From Hymenoscyphus infarciens (taxonomy: Eukaryota > Ascomycota > Leotiomycetes > Helotiales > Helotiaceae): a stretch of 36,830 bases of DNA. Every line of letters begins with the position of its first letter. Within the stretch, counting starts at the first letter, position 1. A program made the translations under genes and the position numbers. This document shows positions 1 to 13,440 of this stretch, in pieces. The notes under the pieces were generated by a model that searched no databases, had not been told where the DNA came from, and saw only the letters and a list, made by a program, of their open reading frames with translations. The stretch spans positions 1 through 36,830 of the forward strand of contig LLCB01000438.1 of the NCBI GenBank assembly GCA_001414345.1, in the 5' to 3' direction.

Positions 1-2395
1 TATAAACCCTCTCTCTTTTAGTATCTTATAAAAATTATTATAAACCTCTTCTCTTTTACTTATAACTAATAAAAATTATTATAAACTCTCTCTCTACTAG
101 TATCTAATAGAAATTATTATTAACTCTTACTCTTCTAGTATCTAATAAGAATTATTATAAACTCTCTCTCTTTTACTAGTATCTAATAAAGATTATCGTA
201 AACCCTTACCTTTTTACTTATATCTAATAAAAATTATTATAAACTCTCTCTCTACTAGTATCTAATAGAAATTATTATTAACTCTTGCTCTTTTAGTATC
301 TAATAAGAATTATTATACTCTCTCTCTTTTACTAGTATCTAATAAGAATTATTATAAACTCTCTCTCTTTTACTAGTATTTAATAAGAATTATTATAAAC
401 TCTCTCTCTTTTACTAGTATCTAATAAAGATTATTATAAACTCTCTCTCTATTACTTATATCTAATAAGAATTATTATAAACTCTCTCTTTTTTACTAGT
501 ATTTAATAAAGATTATTATAAACCTCTCTCTTTTACTTATATCTAATAAGAATTATTATAAACTCTCTCTCTTTTAGTATCTTATAAAAATTATTATAAA
601 CCTCTTCTCTTTTACTTATATCTAATAAAAATTATTATAAACTCTCTCTCTACTAGTATTTAATAAGAATTATTATAAACTCTTACTCTTCTAATATCTA
701 ATAGAAATTATCATAAACTCTCTCTCTACTAGTATTTAATAAAAATTATTATAAAGTCTCTCTCTTTTACTACTATCTAATAAGAATTATTATACTCTCT
801 CTCTTTTACTAGTATCTAATAAGAATTATTATAAACTTTCTCTCTTTTACTAGTATCTAATAAGAATTCTTATAAACTCTCTCTCTTTTACTAGTATTTA
901 ATAAGAATTATTATAAACTCTCTCTCTTTTATTAATATCTAATAAAGATTATTATAAACTCTCTCTTCTTTTACTTATATCTAATAAGAATTATTATAAA
1001 CTCTCTTTCTTTTCTTAGTATCTAATAAGATTATTATAAACTCTAGTATATAATAAGAATTATTATAAACTCTCTCTCTTTTACTTATATCTAATAAGAA
1101 TTATTATAAACCTTCTCTCTTTTTATAAACTCTCTCTCTACTAGTATTTAATAAAAATTATTATAAACTCTCTCTCTCCTAGTATCTAATAAAAATTATT
1201 ATAAACTCTCTCTCTACTTATATCTAATAAGAATTATTATAAACTCTCTCTCTTTTAGTATCTTATAAAACTCTTTTACTTATATCTAATAAAGATTATT
1301 ATAAACTCTTTCTCTTTTACTTATATCTAATAAGAATTATTATAAACCCTCTCTCTTTTTATAAACTCTCTCTTTACTAGTATCTAATAAAAATTATTAT
1401 AAACTCTCTTTCTCTTAGTATCTAATAAAATTATTATAAACTCTCTCTTTACTAGTATCTAATAAAAATTATTATAAAGTCTCTCTCTTTTACTACTATT
1501 TAATAAGAATTATTATACTCTCTCTCTTTTACTAGTATCTAATAAAAGTTATTATAAACCCTCTCTCTTTTACTTATATCTAATAAGAATTATTATAAAC
1601 TCTCTCTATTTTAGTATCTAATAAAATTTATTATAAACTCTCTCTCTTCTAGTATCTAATAAGAACTTCTCTCTACTACTAGTATCTAATAATAATTATC
1701 TTAAATCTCTCTCTTCTCTAGTAATATCTAATAATAATTATTATAAACTTACTCTCTCTCTCTAGTAGTATCTAATAAAAATTACTATAAACTTCTCTCT
1801 TAGTAGTTTTTAATAAAATTTATTATTTAACTCTCTTTTAGTAGTATCTAATAAGAATTATTATAAACTCTCTTTCTCTTTATTTAATATCTAATAAAAA
1901 TTACTATAAACTTCTTTCTCTAGTAGTATCTAAGAAATATTACTATAAACCTCTCTCTTTCTATTTAAATAGTATCTAATAAAGCCTCTTAGTAATATCT
2001 AATACTAATTATTATAAACTAATTCTTAAGTAGTATTTAAATTTAAATATTATAAAGTAACTTTCTTAATAGTATCTATTTAATCTTTTATAATATCTAA
2101 TACTAATTATTCTAATTAAACTTTTTAGTAGTATCTAATATTAAATATTATAAATTAATCTTTTTTATAGTATTTATTATACTTTATTTATTAAGCTTTT
2201 TATATTATATAATACTAATAATTATAAATTAGACTATTTAAAAGTATTTAATACTAATTATTCTAAATTATACTCTCTCTAGTTTTAATAGTATAATTAT
2301 TCTAAATATCTAATACTAAATATTATAAATAACACTCTTTCTCCGCTACTAGTATATTTAATACTAATTATTATAAACTACCTCTACTACTAAAT
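1..2395. repeat. Left terminal satellite array, ~41-bp unit
   Basis: Several dozen head-to-tail copies of a unit of about 41 bp. Each has a CT-rich block (CTCTCTCTCTTTTACTAG), then TATCTAATAAGAATTATTA, then TAAA. Shorter variants lack the TTTACT part of the CT block. From 1 to about 1650 the copies are closely alike. From 1650 to 2395 they diverge steadily and the CT block shrinks. CpA and TpG are practically absent. Each unit carries a dyad, TAATAA-GAA-TTATTA. The array is cut by the window edge, so its full length is unknown. The same satellite lies inverted at the right end: 317-366 matches the reverse complement of 36781-36830 exactly over 50 bp. No coding function is likely. Confidence 0.95.
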
Positions 2396-3660
2396 CCCCT
2401 TAGCGTAATTATATAATTAAATCTTAAATTCTTTATCTATTACTAACTAACGTTACCTACTAATGTTTTTAAACTATGTCCTCTTAAAAGCCGCGTATTT
2501 AGTTTATTAATTAGAGTCTTAGTTAAATTCCATATATTAGAAAACGTAATAGGCGAATAGTATATAAAAGAGAGTCTTTATTTTACTAATATAATTATAA
2601 AACACCATTTATATATATAGTTACTATAGTATATTTAAACAACCTATTTTTAAACTCTTAAAATATAGGTTATCTTAATACTAGTAATATCTAATATAAT
2701 CTACTAAGTACTATAGATATAAGTAGTAAGGAGAAAGAAGATAATAATAATATAGATCTTAACCTTAATAATAAATTAATTAAGCTACTATTAAGAAAAA
2801 AAAGAACTAACTATACTAATTAAGACACCTAAGATTTTAATTAAGGTAGTACTAACTCTATATTAGTAAAAACCCTATTTAATAAAGAGTTTTAGTACTA
2901 TTACTCTAGTAATTGCTCTATTAACTCCTCTAGGATTATATATTATACTATAAGTATAAAAAGTTCCTATTTAAACTATTTTTCTAATATTCTAATTTCT
3001 ATAAGATCTTATAAAGCCTAAATAGTTAAATATTATAGTTATAACTACGCTTTTATATATATAATCATTTATAATAGTTATTTCCTAAGTAGACCGATCT
3101 CGCTTAAATCTGCCTTTAATATTCAATTACTTAAGCTATTCTTTTATATCTTAATAAATAGTAAACTTATATAATATACTTAAGTAATAAGTCTTTAAAG
3201 GTTAATTAGTTAGAATATATATAAATAAATACTAGACTTAAAGAAATTATAAAGTTATTCTTATTTTAATTAGCTTCTTATAGAGGAAAGAAGAGAAGAA
3301 CTATTTAATATTAAAATTAGCTCTAAGAAATTAAATTAAAATAAATAAATAGTATTACTAGATTTACTATATATATATCCTCTTTACTTTTTCTAAGAAG
3401 ACGACGATAAGTCCTTATATAATTAAGGTTAGAATAGGAATTTCTAATAAAAAAGAAAAAAGAGTAGAAGGGATTAACTTCTTTAATAACTACTATTTAC
3501 TAAATTTTTCGTTAATAACCTACTAGTATTACTAGTACTACTAGATTTAGTAGCTCCTATAGTAAGTAATCTATAAGCTTACTAATAATAGCTACTTCTA
3601 TAATTCTTAGTATTAGAACTATAATTAAATTCTCCTTATTCCTTAATACCACTCTAATAA
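2396..3660. other. RIP-mutated AT-rich spacer, nothing recognised
   Basis: No gene, RNA or tandem array is visible. The stretch is mainly A+T with frequent TAA/TAG in all frames and almost no CpA or TpG, like the rest of the window. A few TpG and CpG sites survive at about 2460-2500. Short codon-like runs occur on the + strand near 3400-3500 but are too brief to call. Confidence 0.6.
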
Positions 3661-3670
3661 CTACCTCTCT

Positions 3671-3805
3671 CTTAATACCTAGTCTCTTAATACCTAGCTT
3701 CTTAATACCTAGCCTCTTAATACCTAGTCTCTTAATACTTAGCTTCTTAATACTTAGCCTCTTAATACTTAGTCTCTTAATACCTAGTCTCTTAATACCT
3801 AGCCT
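3671..3805. repeat. 15-bp minisatellite, nine copies
   Basis: Nine contiguous copies of CTTAATACCTAGNCT-type units. The last three bases cycle TCT, CTT, CCT, giving a partial 45-bp higher-order period. Copies five to seven carry CTTAG instead of CCTAG. The unit is five codons long. On the + strand it can be read as a pentapeptide Leu-Asn-Thr-(stop, possibly former Gln)-Ser/Leu/Pro, so it may be a coding repeat in an erased protein. On the - strand it reads Arg-Leu-Gly-Ile-Lys. The reading direction is not settled. Confidence 0.9.
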
Positions 3806-4244
3806 CTTCTTATCTACCTTCTTAATAATAATATACTCTTCTATTAACTAAACCTTTTAATTATCTATTCTAAAATCCTATATATTATTTACCTTTTAAA
3901 CTAGGTTCTACCCTCTAGGCTATACCTTAGCTTTAAACTCCTTAATAAATAGATACTTTAGTTATAGCTAATTAATCTAGTTAAATAGTAGCTCTACTAA
4001 CTTATTTAAGTAAGCTAAGTAAGCTAAACTAAAGAACTCTTACTACTTCTCTAAATAATTTATAAGGTATTACTATTAAGCTTAGTAGCCTAAAAACTTA
4101 ATTTTATAAAGATTCTATTAACTTAGAATTATTATTAGATAATAGATACTTATATTATTTTTAAGTAGCTATAGCTAAAACAATTTATAGGGATAAATTT
4201 AAAGGATTAGATTAATCTAGTCTTATAAATATTATATATTATTA

Positions 4245-5965
4245 TAGAGTTTATTTACGCCTTATTAATTTATACTATAGAGAGAGCTTTAATATTATAA
4301 CTTACCTTTTTAAATATATTATTAAATAATTACTAGTTAATACTTAGATTATTTTCTAATATAATATTACTTATAAGTTTACTCTATATATAAGTAAGTA
4401 GTATCTTAATTTAACTAAATAAGTTACTTTCGCTTTAAACGCTTTTTATTAATACTCTTATACTCTTACTTATTAATTAAAATAGAGACCTAGCTAAACT
4501 TTATACCTTAGTTTAGATAATAAGGAAGGTATTAAATAAGACTAGGTATTAAAAAGTTCTTTTATATTAATATATTAAGTATTATCTACTTTATTAAGAG
4601 AGATAAACCTTAATAGTTAAATAAAATATTATAGACTTAAATAGAGAGAGGATATTAGGTCTTTTCTAAATAAACGATTTAAATAAACTAAGGATGTTTT
4701 AAATTACTTTAATAAAGTTATTAGTAAAACTAGCTTATATCTTATCTAAAAAGATAAGATAGATTTTAATAAAGATATTAGACTTAAATTAAAAAGCTAT
4801 TATAATACTTAGAAAGAGTAGTTTAGTAAAAAGACTTAAGTAGAAGCTACTATAGCTAAAGAAAGACCCTTCTTACGTTTAAATAGACTACTTATTTATA
4901 AAGAGAAATATTAGTTAGAGTTCCTTTTACTTAAGCTTATTAGTAAGAGTTAAGAGATTAAAGAAGTATTAAAAAACATAAAGTAATTTCCCTAACTACT
5001 TATTTTCTTTTATAAGTCTAGCTTCTATTTTACTAAAGAATTACTAGCTAATATAGTTATTTTATTAGATAAGGAACTTAATAAATATTAATAATTAAAA
5101 GCGAATTAGTTATTTAGGAGTAAGAATCGTTTATAGTATAAGAAGTCTTAGATTTATACTTAAATTAAGGTAGAAGTAAAAGATTATTATAATCTTATTA
5201 CTTAAAGAGTCTAAGAGATATAAAATATTTAAAACTATATTAATACTAAAAGAATTAAAAAAGCCTAAGAATATATAAAGGCGTTATTTTACTAATTACC
5301 TCCTTTAGTTATAAAAAGTAAAGGAATTATAAAATTATAAAATTAGTTATCTTAGTAAGACTATATTTAATAACTAATTACTCTTTAAATATTTAATCTC
5401 TTAACTTTAAAAGTAGAATCTAATTAATATATATAGGAATATAAAATTATAATAAGTTATTAGCTTAATATATTATTAGAGGATAATATATAGTTATCTC
5501 TAAATATATTTAATAACTAAACTATTCTACTTAGGATTAATATATTACTTAAGAATTTAAGATATAAAAAAGAGATTAAGCTTTTAAAGATAAAGTAGAA
5601 ACGTATTTTAAATTAATATATTAATACTTTATAGTTACTTTTAGAATGTTTTTCTTATTTTAGTACTACTTAAGAAGTATATTTTTAGAAATTATATATT
5701 ATATAAAGAATTCTTATAACTAAGGGTTTATTAAGATATAATTAAAATCTTAGAAACATACTCTTAGTAGTAGTATTAAATAGTAAGTATAATATATATT
5801 CTTTAAGTTTAATACTAATAATTATAGAAATAATTAAACAGATTAGTACTTTATATTTTAGAATCTTAATAAATATAGTTAAAGATTTTATTATCTAGGA
5901 TTCTATTATCTAGAATTCTATTATCTTAAATAACTTTAAAACAGAGAATAATAAAACTTAGAATT

Positions 5966-6003
<38 letters not shown>

Positions 6004-6400
6004 CTAAACCCTAAGAATCTAAGAGATTACTATAAGAGTTTTAATAAAGTTATTAATAAATATTTAAATAAGTTAACAATTATAAGGTAAATTACTCTTA
6101 GATAGTCTTATAAGTTAGGTTTATTAGACTAAGTTAAGGTTTATTTAGAAAGCTTAAGTTAAGGCTTAGGTTTAAAATAAAAGATAAAAGAAATAGTTTA
6201 TAAGAGATAATATATAAAGAATCTAGTCTAAATAAAGTAAAGATAAAAGTAATAGAGTATAAAGATAGCTAAAGAATCTAATAAATTAGCTACTTACTCT
6301 TCTCTAATACTAAGAAACTAATATATAAATAAAAACTCTTAGAATAGTATCCTCGTTAATGTCTATTATACTAACTTTATTAAACTTCCTAATATAACTT
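4245..6400 (+). pseudogene. RIP-killed ORF relic (E), unidentified
   Basis: Codons start at positions equal to 1 modulo 3. With TAA/TAG taken as former Gln/Trp codons the frame reads as about 720 codons of Lys/Leu/Glu/Tyr-rich, mostly helical protein. Examples are KERPFLRLNRLLIYKEKY near 4.86 kb and RSYKLGLLD-like basic text near 6.1 kb. A (TAA)n tract at 5970-6000 would encode an Asn run in this frame, typical of fungal low-complexity insertions. No start, end or intron can be fixed. I do not recognise a family and see no transposase, reverse transcriptase or zinc-finger motif. Read-through frames can arise by chance in TA-rich DNA, so the call rests on protein-like composition over a long stretch and is tentative. 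Confidence 0.45.
5970..6000. repeat. (TAA)n microsatellite
   Basis: About ten perfect TAA/AAT triplets. They lie within relic ORF E, where the frame would read them as consecutive Asn (AAT) codons. Confidence 0.95.
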
Positions 6401-6540
6401 AATATATAAGAACTCTCTTCTTAAATAGCTAATTAAAAATATAAGTATATCTTAAGCGCTCCTTTTTTTAGTAAAGAAATACTTAAAATTATAGTATAAG
6501 GTATAGCTTAACCTCCTTTCTATTACTAATAGTTATCTAG

Positions 6541-6975
6541 AATAGTTAAGACTAGCTAACTTTAGTCTAAGAATAAGACCGACCTAGCTAACTAGCTTAG
6601 AGACTTAAAGGAGTTAGGCCTAAGAGTAAGACCGACCTTATAAACTAGCTAGTTAAGATAGTAAGAATAAGACCGACCTTATAAACTAGCTAGTTAAGAT
6701 AGGTTAACTTTAGTCTAAGAATAAGACTAATAGTAAAGAGTAGGAGTTAGCTTAATTATAAATATAAAAGATTATTTAACCTTATAGAATAGCTTAAATA
6801 CTTAAAGAAGGAGTTAATTACTAGAGAACTAAGAATAAGACTAAACTTATAAACTAGCTTAGAGACTTAAAGAAGGAGTAAGGTTAATTATAAATATAAA
6901 AGATCTTATAAACTAGCTTAAAGACTTAAAGAAGGAGTTAGATTAGTTAATTATAAATATAAAAGATTACTAGAG
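6541..6975. repeat. Degenerate direct-repeat cluster
   Basis: Interleaved direct repeats of several modules: AGAATAAGACCGACCTTATA, AACTAGCTAGTTAAGATAG, GAGACTTAAAGAAGGAGTTA and AATTATAAATATAAAAGATTA. Each appears two to four times in varying order. The copies around 6575-6700 keep CCG, a rare surviving CpG. This looks like an expanded repeat whose units were shuffled and then mutated. Confidence 0.8.
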
Positions 6976-7233
6976 AATAGTATTAAAAGATTATTAGAAG
7001 ATAGACGTTAAAGCTTATAAAGATATATATATTTTTCTAGAGAATTAGCTAGTAACGAAGTAGTAAGGTCTAAGTTATAATTTACTAATATATAAGTAAG
7101 TAGCTAAGTAAATTTAAGTTTAATTTTTAATTATAAAACTTATCTATTCTCTTATCTTTATTAATCTTATAAATTAACTTATAAAAGTATATATACTTAG
7201 GTAAGTAAATATCTACTACTTATTTTATTCTTA

Positions 7234-7347
7234 TTATAGTATTTTACTTTTAAACTCTTATTATAAACTATTCTCTTTCTTATAGTATTTTACCTTTAAA
7301 CTCTTATTATAAACTATTCTCTTTCTTATAGTATTTTACCTTTAAAC
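7234..7347. repeat. 46-bp tandem repeat, about 2.5 copies
   Basis: Copies start at 7234, 7280 and 7326 (the last partial), each opening TTATAGTATTTTACCTTTAA and closing with a CTCTTTC block. The TATTATAAACT-CTCTTTC part resembles the terminal satellite unit (TTATTATAAACTCTCTCT), so this may be a stray relative of that family. The length is not a multiple of three. Confidence 0.85.
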
Positions 7348-8985
7348 CTTTATCTTAAGCTACCTACTTTCTTATTACTCCTTATTATAATTAGCTATAA
7401 TTTATACTATACTATTATTAAATAAATATCTTTTTTAAACGAAAACTTAAACAGCTCTTATTAAAGACAACTTCTTATAACTATAAAACAACTCTATTCT
7501 AAATAAGAGCTATTATAGACATCTCCTATTCTATAGATATATCCTCTTCTACTTATATCTACTATTACTCTACTTATAGATACTTCTATCTCTAATATTA
7601 TTAGTTAAAAGGAGTCTATCTTATATATCTATTTAAATACTTTATATATAATATATATCTTATACTATATATAATATTATTAAATAAACCTACTACTAGT
7701 ATTAATAAGGCTTTTCTTACTATTCTCTTTAATAGAATAGGAAAGATAAATAATACTCTTAGTAGAGATAGCGCTTATAATAGGCCTAACTGTTTTATAG
7801 CTTAAGGCGTAACTTAAGTTTAGCTATTTCTTAAATATCTCTTCTTAGTTAAAACCTAGGCTAAATTTAATATAATATATAAAAACTCTATAGAATTATA
7901 ATATATAGTAAAGGATTAGGAGGATATAGTTATTTTATACTATAAGGCTAAATAAGAAGCTAAAAAGTTAGAAGTAGCTACTAAGTAATATAAAAATATA
8001 CTACTCTATAAGTAAACTAGATAAAGTATTACTTCTATATATATTTTCTTCTTCTTCTTCTCTAGCTTTTCTACTTCTTATTTATATATTTTATAACTTC
8101 TACTTATATATTATAGCTTAAGAGCTTTTACTAAGATATTATACTTAATATTTAAAAGATAATAAATACTTATAAGGTAAAGTTTTCTTTATTTAAATTT
8201 ATAATATCTAAATTAATTCTATTTCTAAGAAAATATTAAAACTTTAAAACATAAGTACTATTTTAATATTAATAAGGACTAAGAAGAGAGTAATTTAGAC
8301 TTAGTTTATAAGGTTTCTAATTTAGTTTATAAGGTAGCTAGTAAGTTAAGATCTCTTTATAAAAAGGCTTAGGTTAGATCTAAGTATTATAATATAGTCT
8401 ATATTATTATAAAGCTAGAGAATAGTAATACTAAATAAGTTCTATTAGTAAATTAAGTAAGGTATTAAGTTTAGTTTTTTATTAAAGCATTTTCTTCTTT
8501 TTATTAAGTAGTATTATTTAGAAGGTTAGAGAGGGAGAGGGTAGAGAGTTTATAAAGATACTTATAAGAACCTAAGAGGCAATTAGAGTGTTCTTTCTTT
8601 AAAGACTATCTATGTTTATAATAGAGGTGTTTATAGTATTTACTTAGCTCTATAATCGATCTATTCTTACTTCTTTTACTATTTTCTTAATAAAAGATAT
8701 TATAAGTTATAAAGAGAATTATAATATATATAGTAGTAAGAAGTAATAATAGTAAGAAGTAATAATAGCTAACCTATTATAGTAGTTAAAAAGATATTTT
8801 AAATAAAAGTTATTTTATATTTTTTATTTTATAAATAACTATTACTTATATTATATATTCTAGTAGTTTACTCTCTTTTATTAAATAAGAATTTAGTATC
8901 TATTTCTTAGTTAGTTTTAAGATTATTATACTCTTTAAAATTTATATATATTTATATATATTCTATTCTAATTTTTCTTATAATA
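7348..8985. other. RIP-mutated spacer, nothing recognised
   Basis: No gene or array can be supported. A short (TTC)n run lies at about 8047-8061. At 8570-8640 several TpG/CpA sites survive (TTAGAGTGTTC, TATGTTTATAATAGAGGTGT), a weak patch of lower mutation. All frames are broken by TAA/TAG. Confidence 0.6.
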
Positions 8986-8989
8986 TATT

Positions 8990-9840
8990 AGTCCTACTCT
9001 CTAATAATTCGCTTTTAATAGAGTACTCTATTATATATAGAATATTATTTACTTTACTTTCTTTTTAGCTTACTACCTCTTCTTTCCTCTAGCCTACTAC
9101 TTACTTTAGCATATCTATAGTCTTTTCTAACACTTCTTAGAGACTTTCTAGTATAGATAATAAAGATGTTAAAGAAGAAGTATAATCCTATATATTAGCT
9201 TCTACTATTAGTATAGACTTTAATATAGGGTTTTAATTAATATCTATTTCTCCTCTTATCTATTATTACTAGAAAGCGTATAAATCCTATATCTTCTTAT
9301 ATAATATAGTATCTAACTATATAAAAGTAAGAGTAGTAGTATCACTATCTTAAAAAGGTTTAAGCTATATAGCTATATTAGGTTTCTATTTAATTCTATT
9401 TCTATAAAGTTTAAAAGCTTTCTATACTTTTAATACTTTTACTTTTAATTTAATAAAATTATTAATTTTATTCTAATATAATTTAATAAATTTTAAATAG
9501 AGGTTCTCTAAAGTAGAAGGTCTTACTTTTAAGTTCTTATATAAATTATATATTTTATACTAGTTCTTTCCTCTATCTTTTCTTAGGATATTATATTTTT
9601 ATATATAGAATATAATACGTTACTATACTAGCTTAGGTAAAGGATATTAAGATTTATAATTTATTTCTATCTAGTATATACTATTAACCTTAAAAGCCTT
9701 TTTCTTAATATCGTCTACTACTTTTTTATACTCTCTTATTCCTATTAGAAATTCTAAAGTATATTAAGCCTTTTTACTTTCTAGTCATATTCTAATAATC
9801 TAGTATAAATTACTATTAGTTATTATTCCTACTTACTTTT
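8990..9840 (-). pseudogene. RIP-killed ORF relic (F), unidentified
   Basis: The - strand can be read from about 9840 to 8990 in one frame if TAA/TAG are taken as former Gln/Trp. The text is rich in Arg, Lys, Tyr and former Trp/Gln. A stop-free run of about 47 codons lies at roughly 9200-9060 and includes RKSLRSVRKDYRYAKVSSRL followed by Glu-Glu-Arg-Arg. Upstream text such as YFREPLFKIY (about 9.5 kb) is also protein-like. The opposite strand here gives hydrophobic low-complexity text, so the - strand is preferred. No family was recognised. One in-frame TGA occurs near 9340, which is otherwise rare here. Limits are approximate. Confidence 0.4.
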
Positions 9841-10690
9841 AAACTATTATATATTAAATAGTTAAGTAAAGGGAATATAAGTAGGTTAAGGTATTAAAAT
9901 CAAGAGCTAATTATTAGAATCGAGAGCTAAGTTATTACTTTAATTAAGGTTAAAGTTATAACTTATAAATAGAGAAGAAAATAAAGAGAAGTAGCTTTCT
10001 AAAGTAGACTAGATATTAAGAGTTATTAGTTTAACTATAGTATTAAATCTCTAGAATATAGAGTATAACCCCTAAGCTACTTTAGTACTAGATTTTATAT
10101 ATATAACTAAGGAATATTAGTATACTAATATCTCTCTCTAAGTATTAATACTTTATCTAATACTTTAGCTATTACTTTTTAGTTATTATATATACTTTTA
10201 TTTCTATATAATAGCTAATTTAATATTTTAATAAGAAGATTTTTTACTTTTAATAAGAATACTAATAGAATAGATAACTCTAAACATATCTATATATAAG
10301 TCTTAATTTACCTTTTCACTATTAGAGAATAGATCTAATAACCGGCCTACAACTCTTATAAGAAATCTAATAATTAATTATCATCTTTCTATATTCTAAG
10401 GCATTTAGCTAGAATATCCTACTCTATTAACCTAGTATATTATTTATTAACTAACCTATTACTTAATTATTAATCTAAATAATCTATTCTTATCTAATCT
10501 ACTTAGAATTCCTATATATTAAAACTAGACTTCTTAGTATTATAATAATTTAATAGTAGGTACTTTATAAAGATAAAGTAATCTTATAAAATATATTAAT
10601 TTAGAAATAGTTATTAACCCCTCTAGATAATCCTCTATATTAGAGTATAAAAGACTAAACCTCTTAAATAATCTAAATCTAAATTTAAAA
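9841..10690. other. RIP-mutated spacer, nothing recognised
   Basis: AT-rich and mutated like its surroundings. A few CpA sites remain near 10310-10350 (CTTTTCACTA, CTACAACTC). No repeat array or supportable gene is visible. Confidence 0.55.
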
Positions 10691-10699
10691 AGAAAGAAA

Positions 10700-12090
10700 A
10701 CTAATTATTAAATAATAAATAACTTAGCTAGACTAAAAACATAATCTAATAAAGATAATAAGAATAGTCTTATATTTATATAAGAGCTATATAATAAAAA
10801 TAGCTATATATACTCTAATAGCCTTCCTACTCTAACTCTTACTAGAGTCTTATCTTTTATAGTTTAAACCTAGCTAGATAATTTATCTAGAGAGTTTAAG
10901 AACAAAATTTATATAGTTACTTATTCTAAAGAGGTAGAACTTAATACTATTTATAAATATCTTAAAAAAAATTATAAGAACTTTAATTATTAGCTCTTAT
11001 TTACTTAATAGTATAATATATAGACTTTATTTTAATAGAAGAATAAATAGTTTATCTTAGAAAAATATAAAAGATATAATAAAAGAAATAAAGACCTTAA
11101 TAATAATAAGATTAGTAGATAAGGCTTATAGTAGCTTTCTTTAAAATATTAATAACTTAGTAATAAAAAAAGAAAGGAGTTAAATAACAAAGCTATTTAT
11201 AAATTTAATATTCTATATAACAAAATTAAGAAGTATAAAAGTTTTTAATAAGAAATTAATAAATAGAAGATTAGATTTAAAAATTATTATAAGAAATATA
11301 TAAATAATACTATTAATTTAATAGATAATAACATAAGTTTTATATTACTTATTTAATAAATATTAGACTAACTAAAATAGATTAAAAATCTTAAAGTATA
11401 TAAATATAAAGTAATATACTATATTATAGACTAAAGATATACTACTTATAGAAAGAATAAAACCTACTTCTTAAATTCTAATAAGAGCACTTACTATAAA
11501 TAGCTATATAATATAGCTAGTCTTAGAATAGACCTCTTTACTTCCTTTATTTATACTAGAGAGTTCTTTATATCTAATACTAGATTTGCCTTAGTTTAAA
11601 ATCTTCTATTCTTATATAGGGTCTATATAACTAGTTCTAATAAGAATATAATTCTTTATACTCTAACTAGTGTTCTATATATAGTAGATAGTATAGAAGA
11701 TGTTTAGTTAGAAATACTTATATCTATAATAGTATATTCTTCCTTATCTAGTAAGTATAATATTTTCTATAATATTAATATATAGATACTAGCTAGTTTT
11801 AATATAGTATTTTTTAAGATATATTAATAACTCTCTAATAAAGAAAAGCTTAAAAGTATATATATTAAGCTAGTTTTTAAAAGTAGTAGGTTAGATTCTA
11901 AAATAGTCTAGTCAAGATATTAAAGAAAAAATAAACCTACTAAAGAAGTATAGAAAGTAATATATACTAGTCTTTCTTAAGAGCTATTAATAATATTTTT
12001 CTAAAAACTACTATAAGAGAATAATTAAGTTATATAAGCAATTTTAAGAGATAGGCGGTTTAGGTATAATAGCTATATAGTTATATTAAA
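10700..12090 (+). pseudogene. RIP-killed ORF relic (G), unidentified
   Basis: Codons start at positions equal to 2 modulo 3. About 460 codons read as protein with TAA/TAG as former Gln/Trp. The first half is Lys/Gln/Asn-rich and probably coiled coil (for example LSNKKRKELNNKAIYKFN near 11.17 kb). The second half (about 11505-11850) is more globular, with only about six stops in some 115 codons, for example REFFISNTRFAL and LYTLTSVLYIVDSIEDV. It ends with text like LQERIIKLYKQF. I cannot place it in a family. The low stop density in 11.5-11.85 kb makes this one of the better-supported relics. Confidence 0.5.
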
Positions 12091-12489
12091 TAGCGTTAGT
12101 TAACCTATAGTTATTTAAGATAGATCTAGTTTTTCTATATTATTCTAGCTATATAAGCTAGTCTAGTTCTATCTAAACTATACTAGATTAATAATTTAAT
12201 AATAGTAGATTAATAGATTTTATTTAATATACTAACTAATAAAAATAATATTACTAGTATAAAAACCCTTATCTAAAATACTCTAACTCTAATTATAACT
12301 AAAGTATAAAATCTATTATAAATTATAAATTATATACTAAAAAGATAATTCCTTAATCTAACCTCTACCTTTTCTTATATATTTAATTATTATTAGATAA
12401 GAGTTGTTTTTAAGAGTTACTAGTTATTTAAAATATAAATTTTAAGTTTTATAATATAGGAATTTTAATATAGGAATTTTAACATAAAT

Positions 12490-13440
12490 CTTATTTTAAG
12501 TCCTTAGTAAATTCTAGTCTATTAGTACTATCTAGTTTATCTTTTATAATTAAAACTCTTAATTAGAAAAAAACGCTTTATTAAGCTCTTATAGTAAGAT
12601 TAACATCTAAGTCTAAATTAAGAGATTTTTAAACACCTCTTAAGATCTCTATTAACTTCTTAATATCCTCTAAAGTAAGATACTATCTACTAGTATATAT
12701 TAGTAGTATAATAGTGTTTTTATACTATTATAGATCTTAAGATATACTTAGATTATTTATAAGCTAATTTAGTAACTTAATTATCTTATCTTAATCTAAT
12801 TTCTTATATTTTTCTTATTATTATTTATACTAAAGAGCTTAAAATCTTTTTCTATCTTAATAGATATAAAGAGCGAATTATTATATTAAAAGATTCTTTA
12901 AATACTTTATAGTATAATAAAGTTTTTCTTTAAAAATAGAATAGATAGTAAAGTTATAAGAAGGATTACTAAATCCTAATAACTTAATAAGAGTATCTTA
13001 TAGTCTTTTAATTATAGAGTTTTCTATAATACCTATCTTATCTTTTATAAGATAGTAACTAGTAATTTAAAAGTTTTAGATAATTATAGTTTATTCTAAG
13101 GTAAAATAGACTAATTTCTTCTATATAATAGCTAGTAGATTAAGGTTACTAGGTATATAGAGTTTTAGATTAACTAGAAACCTAAAATCCTCTTTATCTA
13201 GCCTCTCTATATCTAATATATCTAATTTATTATATTTAATAAAAAACTAGTAATACTCTTTATTAATATTATTAAGACTATATACTCTAAAGGCTAGTTC
13301 TTCTCTATTTAGTATATTAGATATAAATAGTCTTATCTAAGAAATAAATAATTTATAAATCTCTTATCTTAAATCCTTTTTAGCTATTAGTACTAAAATA
13401 CACTATTCTAAAGAGTATATTTTTATACTTTTCAGACCTT
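12490..13440 (-). pseudogene. RIP-killed ORF relic (H), unidentified
   Basis: Read on the - strand from about 13440 down to 12490. A probable one-base shift lies near 13320. The text is helical and protein-like, for example ERLDKEDFRFLVNLKLYIPS, GFSNPSYNFTIYSIFKEKLY, YLTLEDIKKLIEILRGV and IIKDKLDSTNRLEFTKD. Two stop-free runs of about 42 and 38 codons occur, at roughly 13255-13130 and 13000-12885. I considered a fungal DUF3435-type tyrosine recombinase (the Starship captain family) because of its helix-rich character, but no catalytic R-H-R-Y pattern can be shown, so no function is given. Confidence 0.5.

Noticed and set aside
1..2395. Telomere repeats
   Set aside because: Neither TTAGGG nor CCCTAA arrays occur at either end. 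The terminal unit is ~41 bp and unrelated.
12490..13440. Starship captain (DUF3435 tyrosine recombinase)
   Set aside because: Relic H is helix-rich, but I cannot align the catalytic residues or any conserved block, so the family is not claimed.
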